A program made the translations under genes and the position numbers. Below, piece by piece: positions 1 to 8,300 of a DNA stretch of 64,000 bases (positions within the stretch are counted from its first letter, which is position 1; every line of letters begins with the position of its first letter). The notes below the pieces were generated by a model. The model made no database searches. It worked only from the letters and a program-made list of their open reading frames with translations, and had not been told where the DNA came from. Source of the DNA: Granulicella paludicola (GTDB lineage: Bacteria; Acidobacteriota; Terriglobia; Terriglobales; Acidobacteriaceae); contig NZ_JAGSYC010000026.1 of the NCBI RefSeq assembly GCF_025685545.1, positions 1 to 64,000 on the forward strand. The letters run 5' to 3'.

Positions 1-373
1 GGCCATCCACACGATGCCGCATCAGCATGTTCACGGCGGCGAGCTCTTCTTTCGGATCATTCTGCGTCGTCAGCACGATCAGAACGCTGTCATGCGTGCG
101 CACGATCGCCTGCGCGGCTTCGGCGCAGCTGGAGAAAAAGGGATCGGCGATGCTCGGGATCACGAGTCCGATGGCGCGGGTACGATCGCCCTTCAGAATG
201 CGCGCAGCCTGGCTCGGCATATAGCCAAGCGTCTCAATAGCGCGCTGCACGCGCGCCAACGTCTTCGGGTCTACGCTTTGACCTCCGTTGATCACCCGAG
301 AGACCGTCGTCGTGCCAACTCCGGCAGACTTCGCCACCTCACTCAACGTTGCGTGTTTACTTCGTGTCTTCAT
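1..373 (-). CDS. LacI-family transcriptional regulator (N-terminal part, cut by window edge)
   Basis: Reading the minus strand from the ATG at 373 gives MKTRSKHATLSEVAKSAGVG and then TTTVSRVINGG, the LacI helix-turn-helix and hinge region. It continues with the start of the periplasmic-binding-like effector domain (AIGLVIPSIADPFFS) up to the left edge; about 124 codons are visible. LacI proteins bind palindromic operators and release them on sugar binding. The gene is divergent from a GH76 mannanase 200 bp away, so a role in repressing that enzyme in response to a mannan-derived sugar is plausible, but this is inference. The effector-contacting residues lie outside the window. Confidence 0.9.
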   Translation of the reverse strand, partial: MKTRSKHATLSEVAKSAGVGTTTVSRVINGGQSVDPKTLARVQRAIETLGYMPSQAARILKGDRTRAIGLVIPSIADPFFSSCAEAAQAIVRTHDSVLIVLTTQNDPKEELAAVNMLMRHRVDG

Positions 374-495
374 TTTGCCCAATTCGCGCTGGATTTATAC
401 GATGAAAGTTTTTCGATAGTAACAACTGCCGGACAGAGCGGTACATCGACATGTCTGACGCACAAAGAGACCTAGCTTAACACGACGCCTTTAGG

Positions 496-507
496 ACGAC
501 TTGTCGT
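496..507. promoter_or_regulatory. Inverted repeat, possible operator between the lacI-type and GH76 genes
   Basis: ACGACTTGTCGT has perfect 5-bp arms around a TT centre, in the 200-bp divergent intergenic region. A second small palindrome, GACATGTC, lies at 448-455. LacI-family operators are short palindromes at such positions, but most are CG-centred, so this is only a candidate. Confidence 0.25.
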
Positions 508-574
508 ACTATGGCAAGCGGCACCTAGTGGAAACGATCCCATGGCGCTAAATCATACGCAGGAGAACTCAGGC

Positions 575-1654
575 GTGCGAGCGGTCTTTTTCAATTCACT
601 GCTTTTCTTTTGTTTTTTTGCACCTTCCCCGGTCAGTACGCAACCAAGCAAAACCCGGCAACCCGATGAGCAGCAAAGACGTGTGGAGTCAGCGGCCCAC
701 AATCTTTCGGACGCCTATGACACGAAGACAGGACTTTTTCGCGGGACCGGCTGGTGGAATTCAGCGAATGGCATTACAGCTCTGGCCCGCGTCGGTCGGG
801 AGCTGCACACGCGTGAATTCAATGGCATCTTTCAAAACACCTTTACCATTGCACAAAACAAGAGCCCGGGATTCCTGAACGAGTTCTACGACGACGAAGG
901 CTGGTGGGCTCTGGCTTGGCTCGATGTGCATGAGATCGACAAGAATCCACGCTATCTGGAGATGTCCAAGTCCATCTTTACCGACATGAGCGGAGGCTGG
1001 TCCGACACATGCGGCGGCGGAATCTGGTGGAAAAAGAACGAACACTACAAGAATGCCATTGCAAATGAACTCTTCCTCTCTGTTGCCGTTCGGCTGGCAG
1101 AGGCGAGCTCAGGAGAAGAACGGGCGCGTTATCTGGATTGGGCGCAGCGGGAAGAACAGTGGTTCGTTCATTCGGGCATGATCAATACGGATGGTCTCGT
1201 TAATGACGGCTTGGATAGTTCGTGTCGGAACAATCAGCAGACTACTTGGAGCTACAACCAAGGCGTGATTCTCACTGGTTTGTCGCAGCTGAGCCAAATC
1301 ACTGGTGATGCATCCGCGTTGGCTCTCGCGAACCGCATTGCGAATGCGGTTCAGTCGAAACTGACTGACGCACAAGATGTGCTGCATGATCCATGCGAGT
1401 CGAAGTGCGGCGATGATGGAGTTCAGTTCAAGGGAATTCTGGTGCGGAATCTGGGGGATCTGCAAGAAATATCTGCATCGGCTGGAGTTCGAAGGCTGCT
1501 CGAAGCCAATGCACAGAGCGTTTGGGACAAAGCTCGCACAACAGATGGACACTTCTCTGTGAACTGGGCGGGACCGCCGCAAGATGATGGAACCGGAAGT
1601 TTGATATCGGCTCTCGATGCTCTTACGGCACCACTTTTGCTTCGACCTCTGTGA
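575..1654 (+). CDS. Glycoside hydrolase family 76 protein (probable endo-alpha-1,6-mannanase)
   Basis: The protein has a short basic N-terminus, a hydrophobic export signal (VFFNSLLFFCFF) and an (alpha/alpha)6 barrel. The GH76 hallmark is NEFYDDEGWWALAW: the adjacent aspartates (residues 106-107 from this start) are the catalytic pair of the family. CGGGIWWKKNEHYKNAIANELF and the GMINDGL-like stretch also fit GH76. I place the start at GTG 575 because AGGAG at 561-565 sits nine bases upstream and this gives a normal signal peptide; an in-frame ATG at 542 lacks a clear ribosome site. GH76 enzymes cut alpha-1,6-mannan backbones. It is divergent from a LacI-type regulator, suggesting substrate-dependent expression. 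Confidence 0.88.
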   Translation: MRAVFFNSLLFFCFFAPSPVSTQPSKTRQPDEQQRRVESAAHNLSDAYDTKTGLFRGTGWWNSANGITALARVGRELHTREFNGIFQNTFTIAQNKSPGFLNEFYDDEGWWALAWLDVHEIDKNPRYLEMSKSIFTDMSGGWSDTCGGGIWWKKNEHYKNAIANELFLSVAVRLAEASSGEERARYLDWAQREEQWFVHSGMINTDGLVNDGLDSSCRNNQQTTWSYNQGVILTGLSQLSQITGDASALALANRIANAVQSKLTDAQDVLHDPCESKCGDDGVQFKGILVRNLGDLQEISASAGVRRLLEANAQSVWDKARTTDGHFSVNWAGPPQDDGTGSLISALDALTAPLLLRPL

Positions 1655-1858
1655 GCCCCCCTCTCCCCCGTACTTTTGGGGTAAAGTCTTGGGAAGATTA
1701 GGCTTAAGCGTGGACTTCGATGGCAAACCTCCTAACGTCGAGGAAGCTTGTTCTCTGGCTTGAGTATATCAACCTGGCACGGTAAAAATCCAGTTTATTT
1801 TTCGCGCGAATGGCTTTTGTTCATGAGGGTTTTGCGTTTTCGCTGAGGGCTTAGGGGC

Positions 1859-2212
1859 TTGACTAAAAAGCGAATAAAAGACGAAACTGGGTCACGGACT
1901 GATGCGGGGCTCATGATGCGCGATTGGGAGATTTATGAGGGGCGGTGCACCTGCTGCGGCTATACCGGGCTGATCAAGGTGTGGACGGATGACTGGAGCG
2001 GGTCGGGCGTGGAGTTCGAGGGGTTCTGGTCGACGGAGACGCGGATCGATCTGAATGGGGTGGAGAGCATGGCGTACCCGATCTGTCCACGGTGTCGGGT
2101 TCGCGGCACGGTGGCGCGCGGGGAACGGCTGCTGTGCGACCTGCTGCCGGCGTTCACCGAGGATGACCTGGTGAAGACGCGGCGGGTGGCGGAGATTCGA
2201 GGGCGGCTGTAG
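1859..2212 (+). CDS. Small zinc-ribbon-like hypothetical protein
   Basis: A 117-residue protein with two cysteine pairs, CTCC near residue 30 and CPRC near residue 77, spaced as in a zinc ribbon. No catalytic motif is recognised. The TTG at 1859 has a GAGGG about ten bases upstream; ATG codons at 1913 and 1916 are alternative starts and would keep both cysteine pairs. Its 3' end overlaps the convergent RNA-ligase-like gene by about 60 bp. Function is unknown; a nucleic-acid or metal-binding role would be a guess. Confidence 0.55.
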   Translation: MTKKRIKDETGSRTDAGLMMRDWEIYEGRCTCCGYTGLIKVWTDDWSGSGVEFEGFWSTETRIDLNGVESMAYPICPRCRVRGTVARGERLLCDLLPAFTEDDLVKTRRVAEIRGRL

Positions 2213-2702
2213 AGAACGGGAGGTCCTGCAGGTGCTCCCAAGGGCCGTTGAGGTAGCGCCAGAGTGTGAGACCGATGCCGAGGGGTTTGGGTAGCGGGGC
2301 GGGCGCGAGTTGCGCGAGGGTGTGGCGCGCGGTTTCAGGGTCGACCTTGTTCTGCACGACGATGTGAGGACGGAAGGGCTGGCGGTCCTGCGGGATGAGA
2401 TACGGCTGGAACGCGGCGGCGAGGGTGGCGTGCAGCGAGGCGAGGCCGTCGGAGTGGAAGAAGACAGCAACGCCCCGACCGATGGAACGCAGCGTGGGCT
2501 GGGTGAGCCGGAGAGCCGGGGTCGAGGCGGCGGCTTCGCGAAGGAGTTGCGGGGTGCGCTCGTTGTCGGGAAGCTGGTGGAAGAGGCTCAGGTGGGCGGG
2601 GATGAGATTGCGTTCCGGGGGAAAGAAGCGGCGGCGCAGGTCCTGGTAGAAGCGCTGGGAGGGGTCGTCGAGCTGGAGGGTGAGGATGAGGGGCTGGGTC
2701 AG
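2154..2702 (-). CDS. 2'-5' RNA ligase / LigT-like phosphoesterase with no normal start codon
   Basis: The minus-strand frame encodes a two-lobed LigT-like protein: motif one is HLSLFHQL, motif two is RPHIVVQNKV, followed by a tail ending LWRYLNGPWEHLQDLPFS. These correspond to the paired HxT/S motifs of 2H phosphoesterases, although the second reads H-I-V rather than H-x-T. No ATG, GTG or TTG precedes motif one without an intervening stop: the ATG at 2738 is followed five codons later by an in-frame TAG. A CTG at 2702 has AGGAG six bases upstream and is the best candidate start. Either it is a rare CTG start or the gene is a recent pseudogene. Confidence 0.55.
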   Translation of the reverse strand: MTQPLILTLQLDDPSQRFYQDLRRRFFPPERNLIPAHLSLFHQLPDNERTPQLLREAAASTPALRLTQPTLRSIGRGVAVFFHSDGLASLHATLAAAFQPYLIPQDRQPFRPHIVVQNKVDPETARHTLAQLAPAPLPKPLGIGLTLWRYLNGPWEHLQDLPFSTAALESPPPAASSPGHPR

Positions 2703-2822
2703 AGAGGCTCCTGCGACTGCCTAATCTTCGCTTGGCATGGAGAAGAAGGCAATTCAGCTCTTTCGACTTCGCTCAGGACAGGCTGCTGCGACCGGGTGGA
2801 AGCGCCCACCCGGCCGTAGCGA

Positions 2823-3353
2823 TTATTTGCGCGAGGGTAGTTTGGGGTGTCCGATGATGGTGATGTTCGCGTAATAGGTGTAAGGGCTCTGGATCATGTC
2901 CTGCGCGTCGAGAACATATTCTGTAGGTGGTCCGGCGACACGCTGCAAACTGTAAGGGAGCATAGCCTCTGTATAGCCGATTGAGTCTGGCGAGTCGATG
3001 GAGATCTGGACTACAGGCGCATTATTGCCGGTTTCATCGAGACCGTTGGCGAGATCGTCTGGAAGGAAGAAGAGGACCTGGCGGACGGAACATTCCGTGC
3101 CATTTCCATTCGGTGCACCCATCAAGAGCCGCGCGGAGTAAATGATCGTCGTCTGCGTTGCGGGAGCCGTTGCGGGGATCACAGTCTTGTTGGCGTCACT
3201 GAAGTGAAAATACGGAACCGCTCCCTGACAGGTGACAGGAGGCGGATCAGCAACATTCTTTCTCTTCGCTGGTTTCGGTGATTGTGCCAATAGGGTTGAT
3301 GCGGTGGCGAACAAAAAAACGAGAGGGAGCCCGACGCGAGACGCGATGCGCAT
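2823..3353 (-). CDS. Secreted hypothetical protein
   Basis: A 176-residue protein with a clear Sec signal peptide (MRIASRVGLPLVFLFATASTLLAQ, cleavage after LLAQ), then a lysine/proline-rich linker and a beta-rich domain with only two cysteines. No family is recognised. The body has segments such as VPYFHFSDANKTVIP and QVLFFLPDDLANGLD, consistent with a periplasmic or extracellular domain. It stands alone, with its promoter presumably in the repeat-containing region to its right. Confidence 0.7.
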   Translation of the reverse strand: MRIASRVGLPLVFLFATASTLLAQSPKPAKRKNVADPPPVTCQGAVPYFHFSDANKTVIPATAPATQTTIIYSARLLMGAPNGNGTECSVRQVLFFLPDDLANGLDETGNNAPVVQISIDSPDSIGYTEAMLPYSLQRVAGPPTEYVLDAQDMIQSPYTYYANITIIGHPKLPSRK

Positions 3354-3477
3354 AGTCTTTCTCCGATGTGAAGTTTGGGCCCGGAATAAGTCAGGGTCGC
3401 TTACGCGGGTGCGCGATGCAAGAGGTATTTGTGGCGAGGAGAGGAAAGCAAGTCAGTCGTTGCGCGCTACGCGCTGC

Positions 3478-3545
3478 GCTCCGGGCTTCGGCAGAGAGGA
3501 ACCCAACCACCCGCGATAAGGCTGCGTATGGATGGGGCACCCGGC
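3478..3545 (+). repeat. Left direct repeat flanking the RAYT gene
   Basis: This stretch (CTCCGGGCTTCGGCAGAGAG ... CTGCGTATGGATGGGGCACC) matches 4221-4295 on the other side of the transposase in the same orientation, with the last ~23 bases identical. Together with the inverted palindromes nearer the gene it forms a nested repeat structure. Confidence 0.75.
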
Positions 3546-3619
3546 TCCGGATTGGAACGACTGGAGTCGTGCTCCTTCGATTTGAGGTCACAGATAGAAA
3601 TGTGAGCTTAGTTCGAAGG

Positions 3620-3639
3620 GGCATGGCTTTAGCCATGCC
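3620..3639 (+). repeat. REP-like palindrome, left of RAYT
   Basis: GGCATGGCT, a TT loop, then AGCCATGCC: a perfect 9-bp-arm hairpin preceded by TTCGAAGG. A diverged copy in inverted orientation lies at 4158-4177, so the transposase gene is bracketed by an inverted pair, as is typical of RAYT/REP units. Confidence 0.8.
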
Positions 3640-3649
3640 GTGATCGCGC

Positions 3650-4099
3650 CTAAAGCTCGTCGCCTTCAGGCGCTGAGGTTGGCCTGCGGTAGGCCGATGA
3701 GTGGGGATAGTCTTCGGGGCGCTGACAAAGATGGGCTCGGACTGGATTTTGGTGGATATAGTTCAGGTGCTTCAGGTAGTCGTCGCGGTCGCGCATGCGG
3801 CGATCAGTGAAGTCTCGCTGCCAGATGGGGAGCTTTGATTCAAGCTGGCGTGAGAAGCCGCCTTTGATAAGCTGGACGGCTCGCTCGAGAGTGATCTCCT
3901 GTGGGGTGAGGAGCAGATGGATGTGCTCGGGCATCACTACAAAGGCATGGAGTTTGTAATGGCCTTCTGACCGGTAGTGTTGCAGAGTTTGAAGGAAGAG
4001 TTCGGCGTTGGCCGTCTTTTGAAAGAGTCGGCGGCGGTTGTAGGTTTGGGTGGAGATGAAAAAGGTGCCGTGGCTTGTTGCTCTGGTAGGGATGGCCAT
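3650..4099 (-). mobile_element. REP-associated tyrosine transposase (RAYT, Y1/HUH family)
   Basis: The 149-residue protein carries the Y1-transposase signature: the HUH-like metal site within VVMPEHIHLLLTP, an N-terminal strand GTFFISTQTYNRRRLF, and the C-terminal helix containing the catalytic tyrosine in DYLKHLNYIHQNPVRAHL. The ending HSSAYR is characteristic of RAYTs. These proteins nick REP hairpins in single-stranded DNA and are thought to spread REP sequences. REP-like palindromes at 3620-3639 and 4158-4177 flank the gene in inverted orientation. The frame is intact and the length normal, so it may be active. Confidence 0.9.
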
Positions 4100-4157
4100 G
4101 GGGGTTTGACCAAGCTTACCTCAGGGGCTAAAGCCCGAGATAGTGAGTGGTGGGTTT

Positions 4158-4177
4158 GGTACGGCTGAAGCCGTGCC
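4158..4177 (-). repeat. REP-like palindrome, right of RAYT (inverted copy)
   Basis: GGTACGGCT, GA, AGCCGTGCC with one arm mismatch. Read on the minus strand it is CTCGAAGGGG followed by the hairpin, matching the left copy's TTCGAAGGGG plus hairpin, so the two copies face each other. The hairpin at 9440-9478 shares the core GGCACGGC...GCCGTGCC. Confidence 0.8.
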
Positions 4178-4220
4178 CCTTCGAGGGTGGTGGTGTAGGA
4201 ACTGGCGGCTGCTCGCTTCA

Positions 4221-4295
4221 CTCCGGCCTTCGGCAGAGAGGAAGAGAGGAGTCCACCCATCCGCGATGATGCTGCGTATGGATGGGGCACCCGCC
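4221..4295 (+). repeat. Right direct repeat flanking the RAYT gene
   Basis: Same orientation as 3478-3545: CTCCGGCCTTCGGCAGAGAG at the left end and GCTGCGTATGGATGGGGCAC at the right end, differing in a short central stretch. This could be a duplicated target or an accompanying repeat family. Confidence 0.75.
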
Positions 4296-4312
4296 ACCCG
4301 GCAACTCTGTTA

Positions 4313-5248
4313 TCAAGCTACAGTGTAAGCATCCCTACCAAACAGGATAGTCCCAGAGTGCCTTTCCATTGGCGCTCTTATATCTTCGCTGTCTCGATGC
4401 GCGTAAATGTGTCTGTACGAAAACTGAGCCATTGTTCCGACAAAAGCCAGGGTATTGGTTTCATCAATGGGTGAGACCCACTCCACGCCAGTGGGGCTTG
4501 CGATGAATAAGTGCTGAGGGTCGAGCGGAAACCCAATGTGGGTGTCCTTGTAGCCCCAACCGACACCGACTGATGATCCTCTTTCATGCAGTCGCAATGT
4601 AAATACGGGCGCATCACTCGTAACAAAATACATCCCATTTGCCGGACGTACCACTTGCCAATGCCTTGACACTAAAGCGGAAGCTAGGTTTGGAGTGCTA
4701 TCGTTCATTGAATTGATTTGCTGGAGCGCTGGATCGGCATAGGTTTGCACTAAGCGAGATTTATATTCCCTTATCTCTTCCAACGGAATCAGCCGGCCAA
4801 ACTTGTTAAATATTCTCCATTGGTCATCCCTTAGCGTGGTTGTTTCCAATTGACCTGAGACAAAGTTTGCATAAGTGCCAGGTGAAAGTTCTTCCCGAAT
4901 TTTTCTGGATCGCAAGAAGAGGGAACTAACGTAAAGAGCCCAAGTAGCAGCTTGCACAGAAGTAAGTTCTCTACCGGCAATCAGATTCCTGTAAATGGGG
5001 GCCGCGGCGGTTTCCAACTTTCCTAGTCTGTTCTCCACTTCGAAGTTCGTCTCGTAACCGGGCAATTTACATTCGAAGTAATCTTTTATGACACACTCAT
5101 TGTGAGGAGTGCTTTTCCTTGTAGCTTTGCCCTTTTCATAGACATAAATATTTCCATTCGAATCACTGAAGTGTCGAAAGTGCATCTCCGAGATAACGTG
5201 TTGCTTCCTCGCATTGCGGTTCATAATGATTCTGGATTTCTTCCCCAT
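4313..5248 (-). CDS. DUF4238 domain protein
   Basis: About 311 residues. The N-terminus RKQHVISEMHFRHFSDSNGNIYVYEKGK is the DUF4238 opening, in which a conserved histidine precedes 'phi-x-x-phi-F'; the rest (ENRLGKLETAAAPIYRNLI, YVTSDAPVFTL) also fits. The function of DUF4238 is not established; such genes are scattered and often lie in accessory DNA. AAGGAGG at 5253-5259 is followed by two ATGs; the second, at 5248, has the better spacing. No partner gene is apparent: it sits between the RAYT unit and the nrdJ terminator. The sequence is more A/T-rich than its neighbours, hinting at acquisition. Confidence 0.8.
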   Translation of the reverse strand: MGKKSRIIMNRNARKQHVISEMHFRHFSDSNGNIYVYEKGKATRKSTPHNECVIKDYFECKLPGYETNFEVENRLGKLETAAAPIYRNLIAGRELTSVQAATWALYVSSLFLRSRKIREELSPGTYANFVSGQLETTTLRDDQWRIFNKFGRLIPLEEIREYKSRLVQTYADPALQQINSMNDSTPNLASALVSRHWQVVRPANGMYFVTSDAPVFTLRLHERGSSVGVGWGYKDTHIGFPLDPQHLFIASPTGVEWVSPIDETNTLAFVGTMAQFSYRHIYAHRDSEDIRAPMERHSGTILFGRDAYTVA

Positions 5249-5270
5249 CATTCCTCCTTGCATCAGAAGC

Positions 5271-5299
5271 AAAGGCCCCGCCTTACGGCGGGGCCTTTT
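5271..5299 (-). terminator. Rho-independent terminator after nrdJ
   Basis: GGCCCCGCC TTAC GGCGGGGCC hairpin with A-run on one side and T-run on the other, 40 bp downstream of the nrdJ stop codon. Confidence 0.8.
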
Positions 5300-5336
5300 G
5301 TTTGCGCGCGAAGCGCGATCCGCAATCGCCGAAGCC

Positions 5337-8300
5337 CTAGCTGCAGCCGCTGGTGCTGCCGCATTCCATGCAGCGGTGGCAGGCTCCGTTGCGGACCATG
5401 ATGGCTCCGCAGGTGGAGCAGCTGGGGGCGTCGCCCATGTCGTACATGCCCTTCATGGCGTCACTCGCGTGGATGATGCCGCGGTCGGGGGTCGAGAGCA
5501 GAGATGCAGATTCCTCCGCTGCGCTGCGGAATGACAAATCAGGAGAGCCGCTGCGGGCGGCGAGGTCGGGGGCGATTCCCTGCTGGGGGGCGCGGCGCTC
5601 GTTGAAGAGGGTCGGGTCGTTGGCGAGGGAGGTGGGTTCTGCGAGGCCGGGGAGAGACGGGGTGGAGGTGGAGAAGGTCCCGGCGGTTGCGGAGAGTGAG
5701 TGACCTTCGGGGTTCTTCGACTCCGCGCTGTGCGCTGCGCTCAGAATGACAGAGTTGGTGGGAAGCTCTGCGGCGGGCTTGAGGCCTGCGAAGAGGTCCA
5801 GCTGCTGGCCGGAGAGGAAGCGGAGCTGCATCCAGCGGAAGAGGTAATCCATGATGGACTTGGCGTAGCCGATCTGCTCGTTGCCGGTCCAGCCGGAGGG
5901 CTCGAAGCGGGTGTGCGCGAACTTCTCGCAGAGCAGCTTGAGGGGGACGCCGTGCTGGAGGCACATGGAGATCGCCGTGGCGAACGAATCCATGAGGCCG
6001 GAGATGGTGGAGCCTTCCTTAGCCATGCGGATGAAGATCTCTCCGGGCTGGCCATTCGGGTAGAGCCCGACGGTGATGTAGCCTTCGTGGCCGGCGATGC
6101 CGAACTTGTGCGTGATGCTGGCACGCTCGGCAGGCAGGCGGTGACGCATGGCGCGGGGCGGTGACTGGGCGTCGATGGCGTCGGAGTTTTGCGTGGCGGC
6201 GGCGGCGATCTCGGTGAGCTGGGATTGGGCTGCGGTCAGCTGCTGCTGGGTGGCGGCGAGCTGCTGTGAAAGCAGGTCCTTCGCTTCGCTCAGGATGACA
6301 ATGGTTTCGGCGGCTGCGGCTGCGGCCACGTCCTCCCCTACGTCCGAGGTCTTCTTGTTGGGGTCGACGCTGGTGCCCTTCTTGTCGTCTTCGGTCTGGG
6401 CAGAGACGTTGAGGGGCTGGGTGCCCTTGGAGCCGTCGCGGTAGATGGCCACGGCCTTGAGGCCGAGACGCCAGGACTCGGTGTAGGCGTCGGCGATGTC
6501 CTGCACGGAGCAGTCGTTGGGGAGGTTGACGGTCTTGGAGATGGCACCGGAGAGGAAGGGCTGGGTGGCGGCCATCATTTTGACGTGGCCGAGCCAGGAG
6601 ATGGTGCGGGTTCCCTTGGCGGGCTTGAAGGAGCAGTCGAAGACGGGGAGATGCTCGGCCTTGAGGGCGGGAGCGCCTTCGATGGTGCCGGTGGCGTCGA
6701 TGTAGTTGACGATGCCCTGGACCTCGGCATCGGAGTAGCCGAGCTTGAAGAGAGCGCCGGGAACGGTGTTGTTGACGATCTTGATCATGCCGCCGCCGAC
6801 GAGCTTCTTGTACTTGACGAGGGCGAGATCGGGCTCGATGCCGGTGGTGTCGCAGTCCATCATGAAGCCGATGGTGCCGGTGGGGGCGAGGACGGTGACC
6901 TGCGAGTTGCGGTAGCCGTGCTGCTCGCCGAGGGCGAGGGCGGTGTCCCAGGCATCCTGGCTGGCGGCCTTGAGCTCGTCGAGCTGCGGAGCGACGAAGC
7001 CGGCTGCGTCTTCAGCGCCACGGTGGGTGGGCTTGAGCTCGCGGTCGATGTTGTTGACCTCGGCGCGGTGCATGCGGATGACGTTGAGGAAGGGCTCGCG
7101 GTTGACGTAGAAGCCGGGGCAGGCGCCGCCTTCGATGTCGACGGACTGCGTAATGGGGGTGGCGGCTCCGAGCTTGGGCGCGGAGGAGGCGATGCGTGCG
7201 GACTGGGCGTAGGCGTCGCCACAGAGGATGGAGGTGAGCGTGGCGGCGTAGGCGCGGCCAGCGTCGGAGTCGTAGGGCAGGCCGCGGTCCATCAGCAGCG
7301 CGCCGAGGTTGGCGTAGCCGAGGCCGAGGGGGCGGTAGTCGTGCGAGTTCTTGCTGATCTGCTCGGTGGGGTAACCGGCTGCGTCGACGATGATCTCCAT
7401 GGCGGTGGTGACAATGGAGATGGCGTGACGGTAGGCGGGCACGTCGAACTGGCCGCCGGGCGTGAGGAACTTCATGAGGTTGAAGCTGGCCAGGTTGCAG
7501 GCGGAGTCATCGAGGAACATGTACTCGGAGCAAGGGTTGCTGGCGTTGATGCGGGCGGTGTTCTTGCTGGTGTGCCAGCGGTTGATGGTGGTGTCGTACT
7601 GCATGCCGGGGTCGCCGCACTGCCAGGTGGCTTCGGCGATCTTGTGCATGAGGTCGCGGGCGCGGTACTCCTTCACGGGCGCGCCGTCCTTGACGGTGCG
7701 GGTGGTGAACATGCCATCGTTCTCGACTGCCTGCATGAACTCGTCGTTGACGCGGACGGAGTTGTTGGCGTTCTGGAAGAAGATGGAGGTGAAGGCCTCG
7801 GAGTCGGGGCCGGAGCCGTCGAAGCCAGCCGCCATGAGGTGCCAGGCCTTGCGCTCTTCCTTGACCTTGCACTCGATAAAGTCTTCGATGTCGGGGTGCT
7901 CGATGTTGAGCACGACCATCTTGGCGGCGCGACGGGTCTTGCCGCCGGACTTGATGACGCCAGCGAAGGCGTCGAAGCCGCGCATGAAGCTGAGCGGGCC
8001 GGAGGCGGTGCCGCCACCGGAGAGGGTCTCCATGGAGCCACGGATGGCAGAGAGATTAGAACCGGCGCCCGAACCCCACTTGAAGAGCATGCCTTCGGTC
8101 TTGGCGAGGGTGAGGATGCTATCGAGCGAGTCCTGCACGGAGTTGATGAAGCAGGCCGAGCACTGCGGGCGGCTGTAGCCGGTACGGGAGAAGGCGACTT
8201 TGCCGAGGGTGGCGTCCCAGTGCCAGTTCTGAGCATCGGAGTTGGGCTCGAGGCGGTCGCAGCCGACGTTGAACCAGACGGGCGAGTTGAAGGCCACGCG

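Noticed and set aside
2310-2819. 169-codon plus-strand frame
   Set aside because: Antisense to the RNA-ligase-like gene, Gly/Glu-rich low-complexity composition, no motif.
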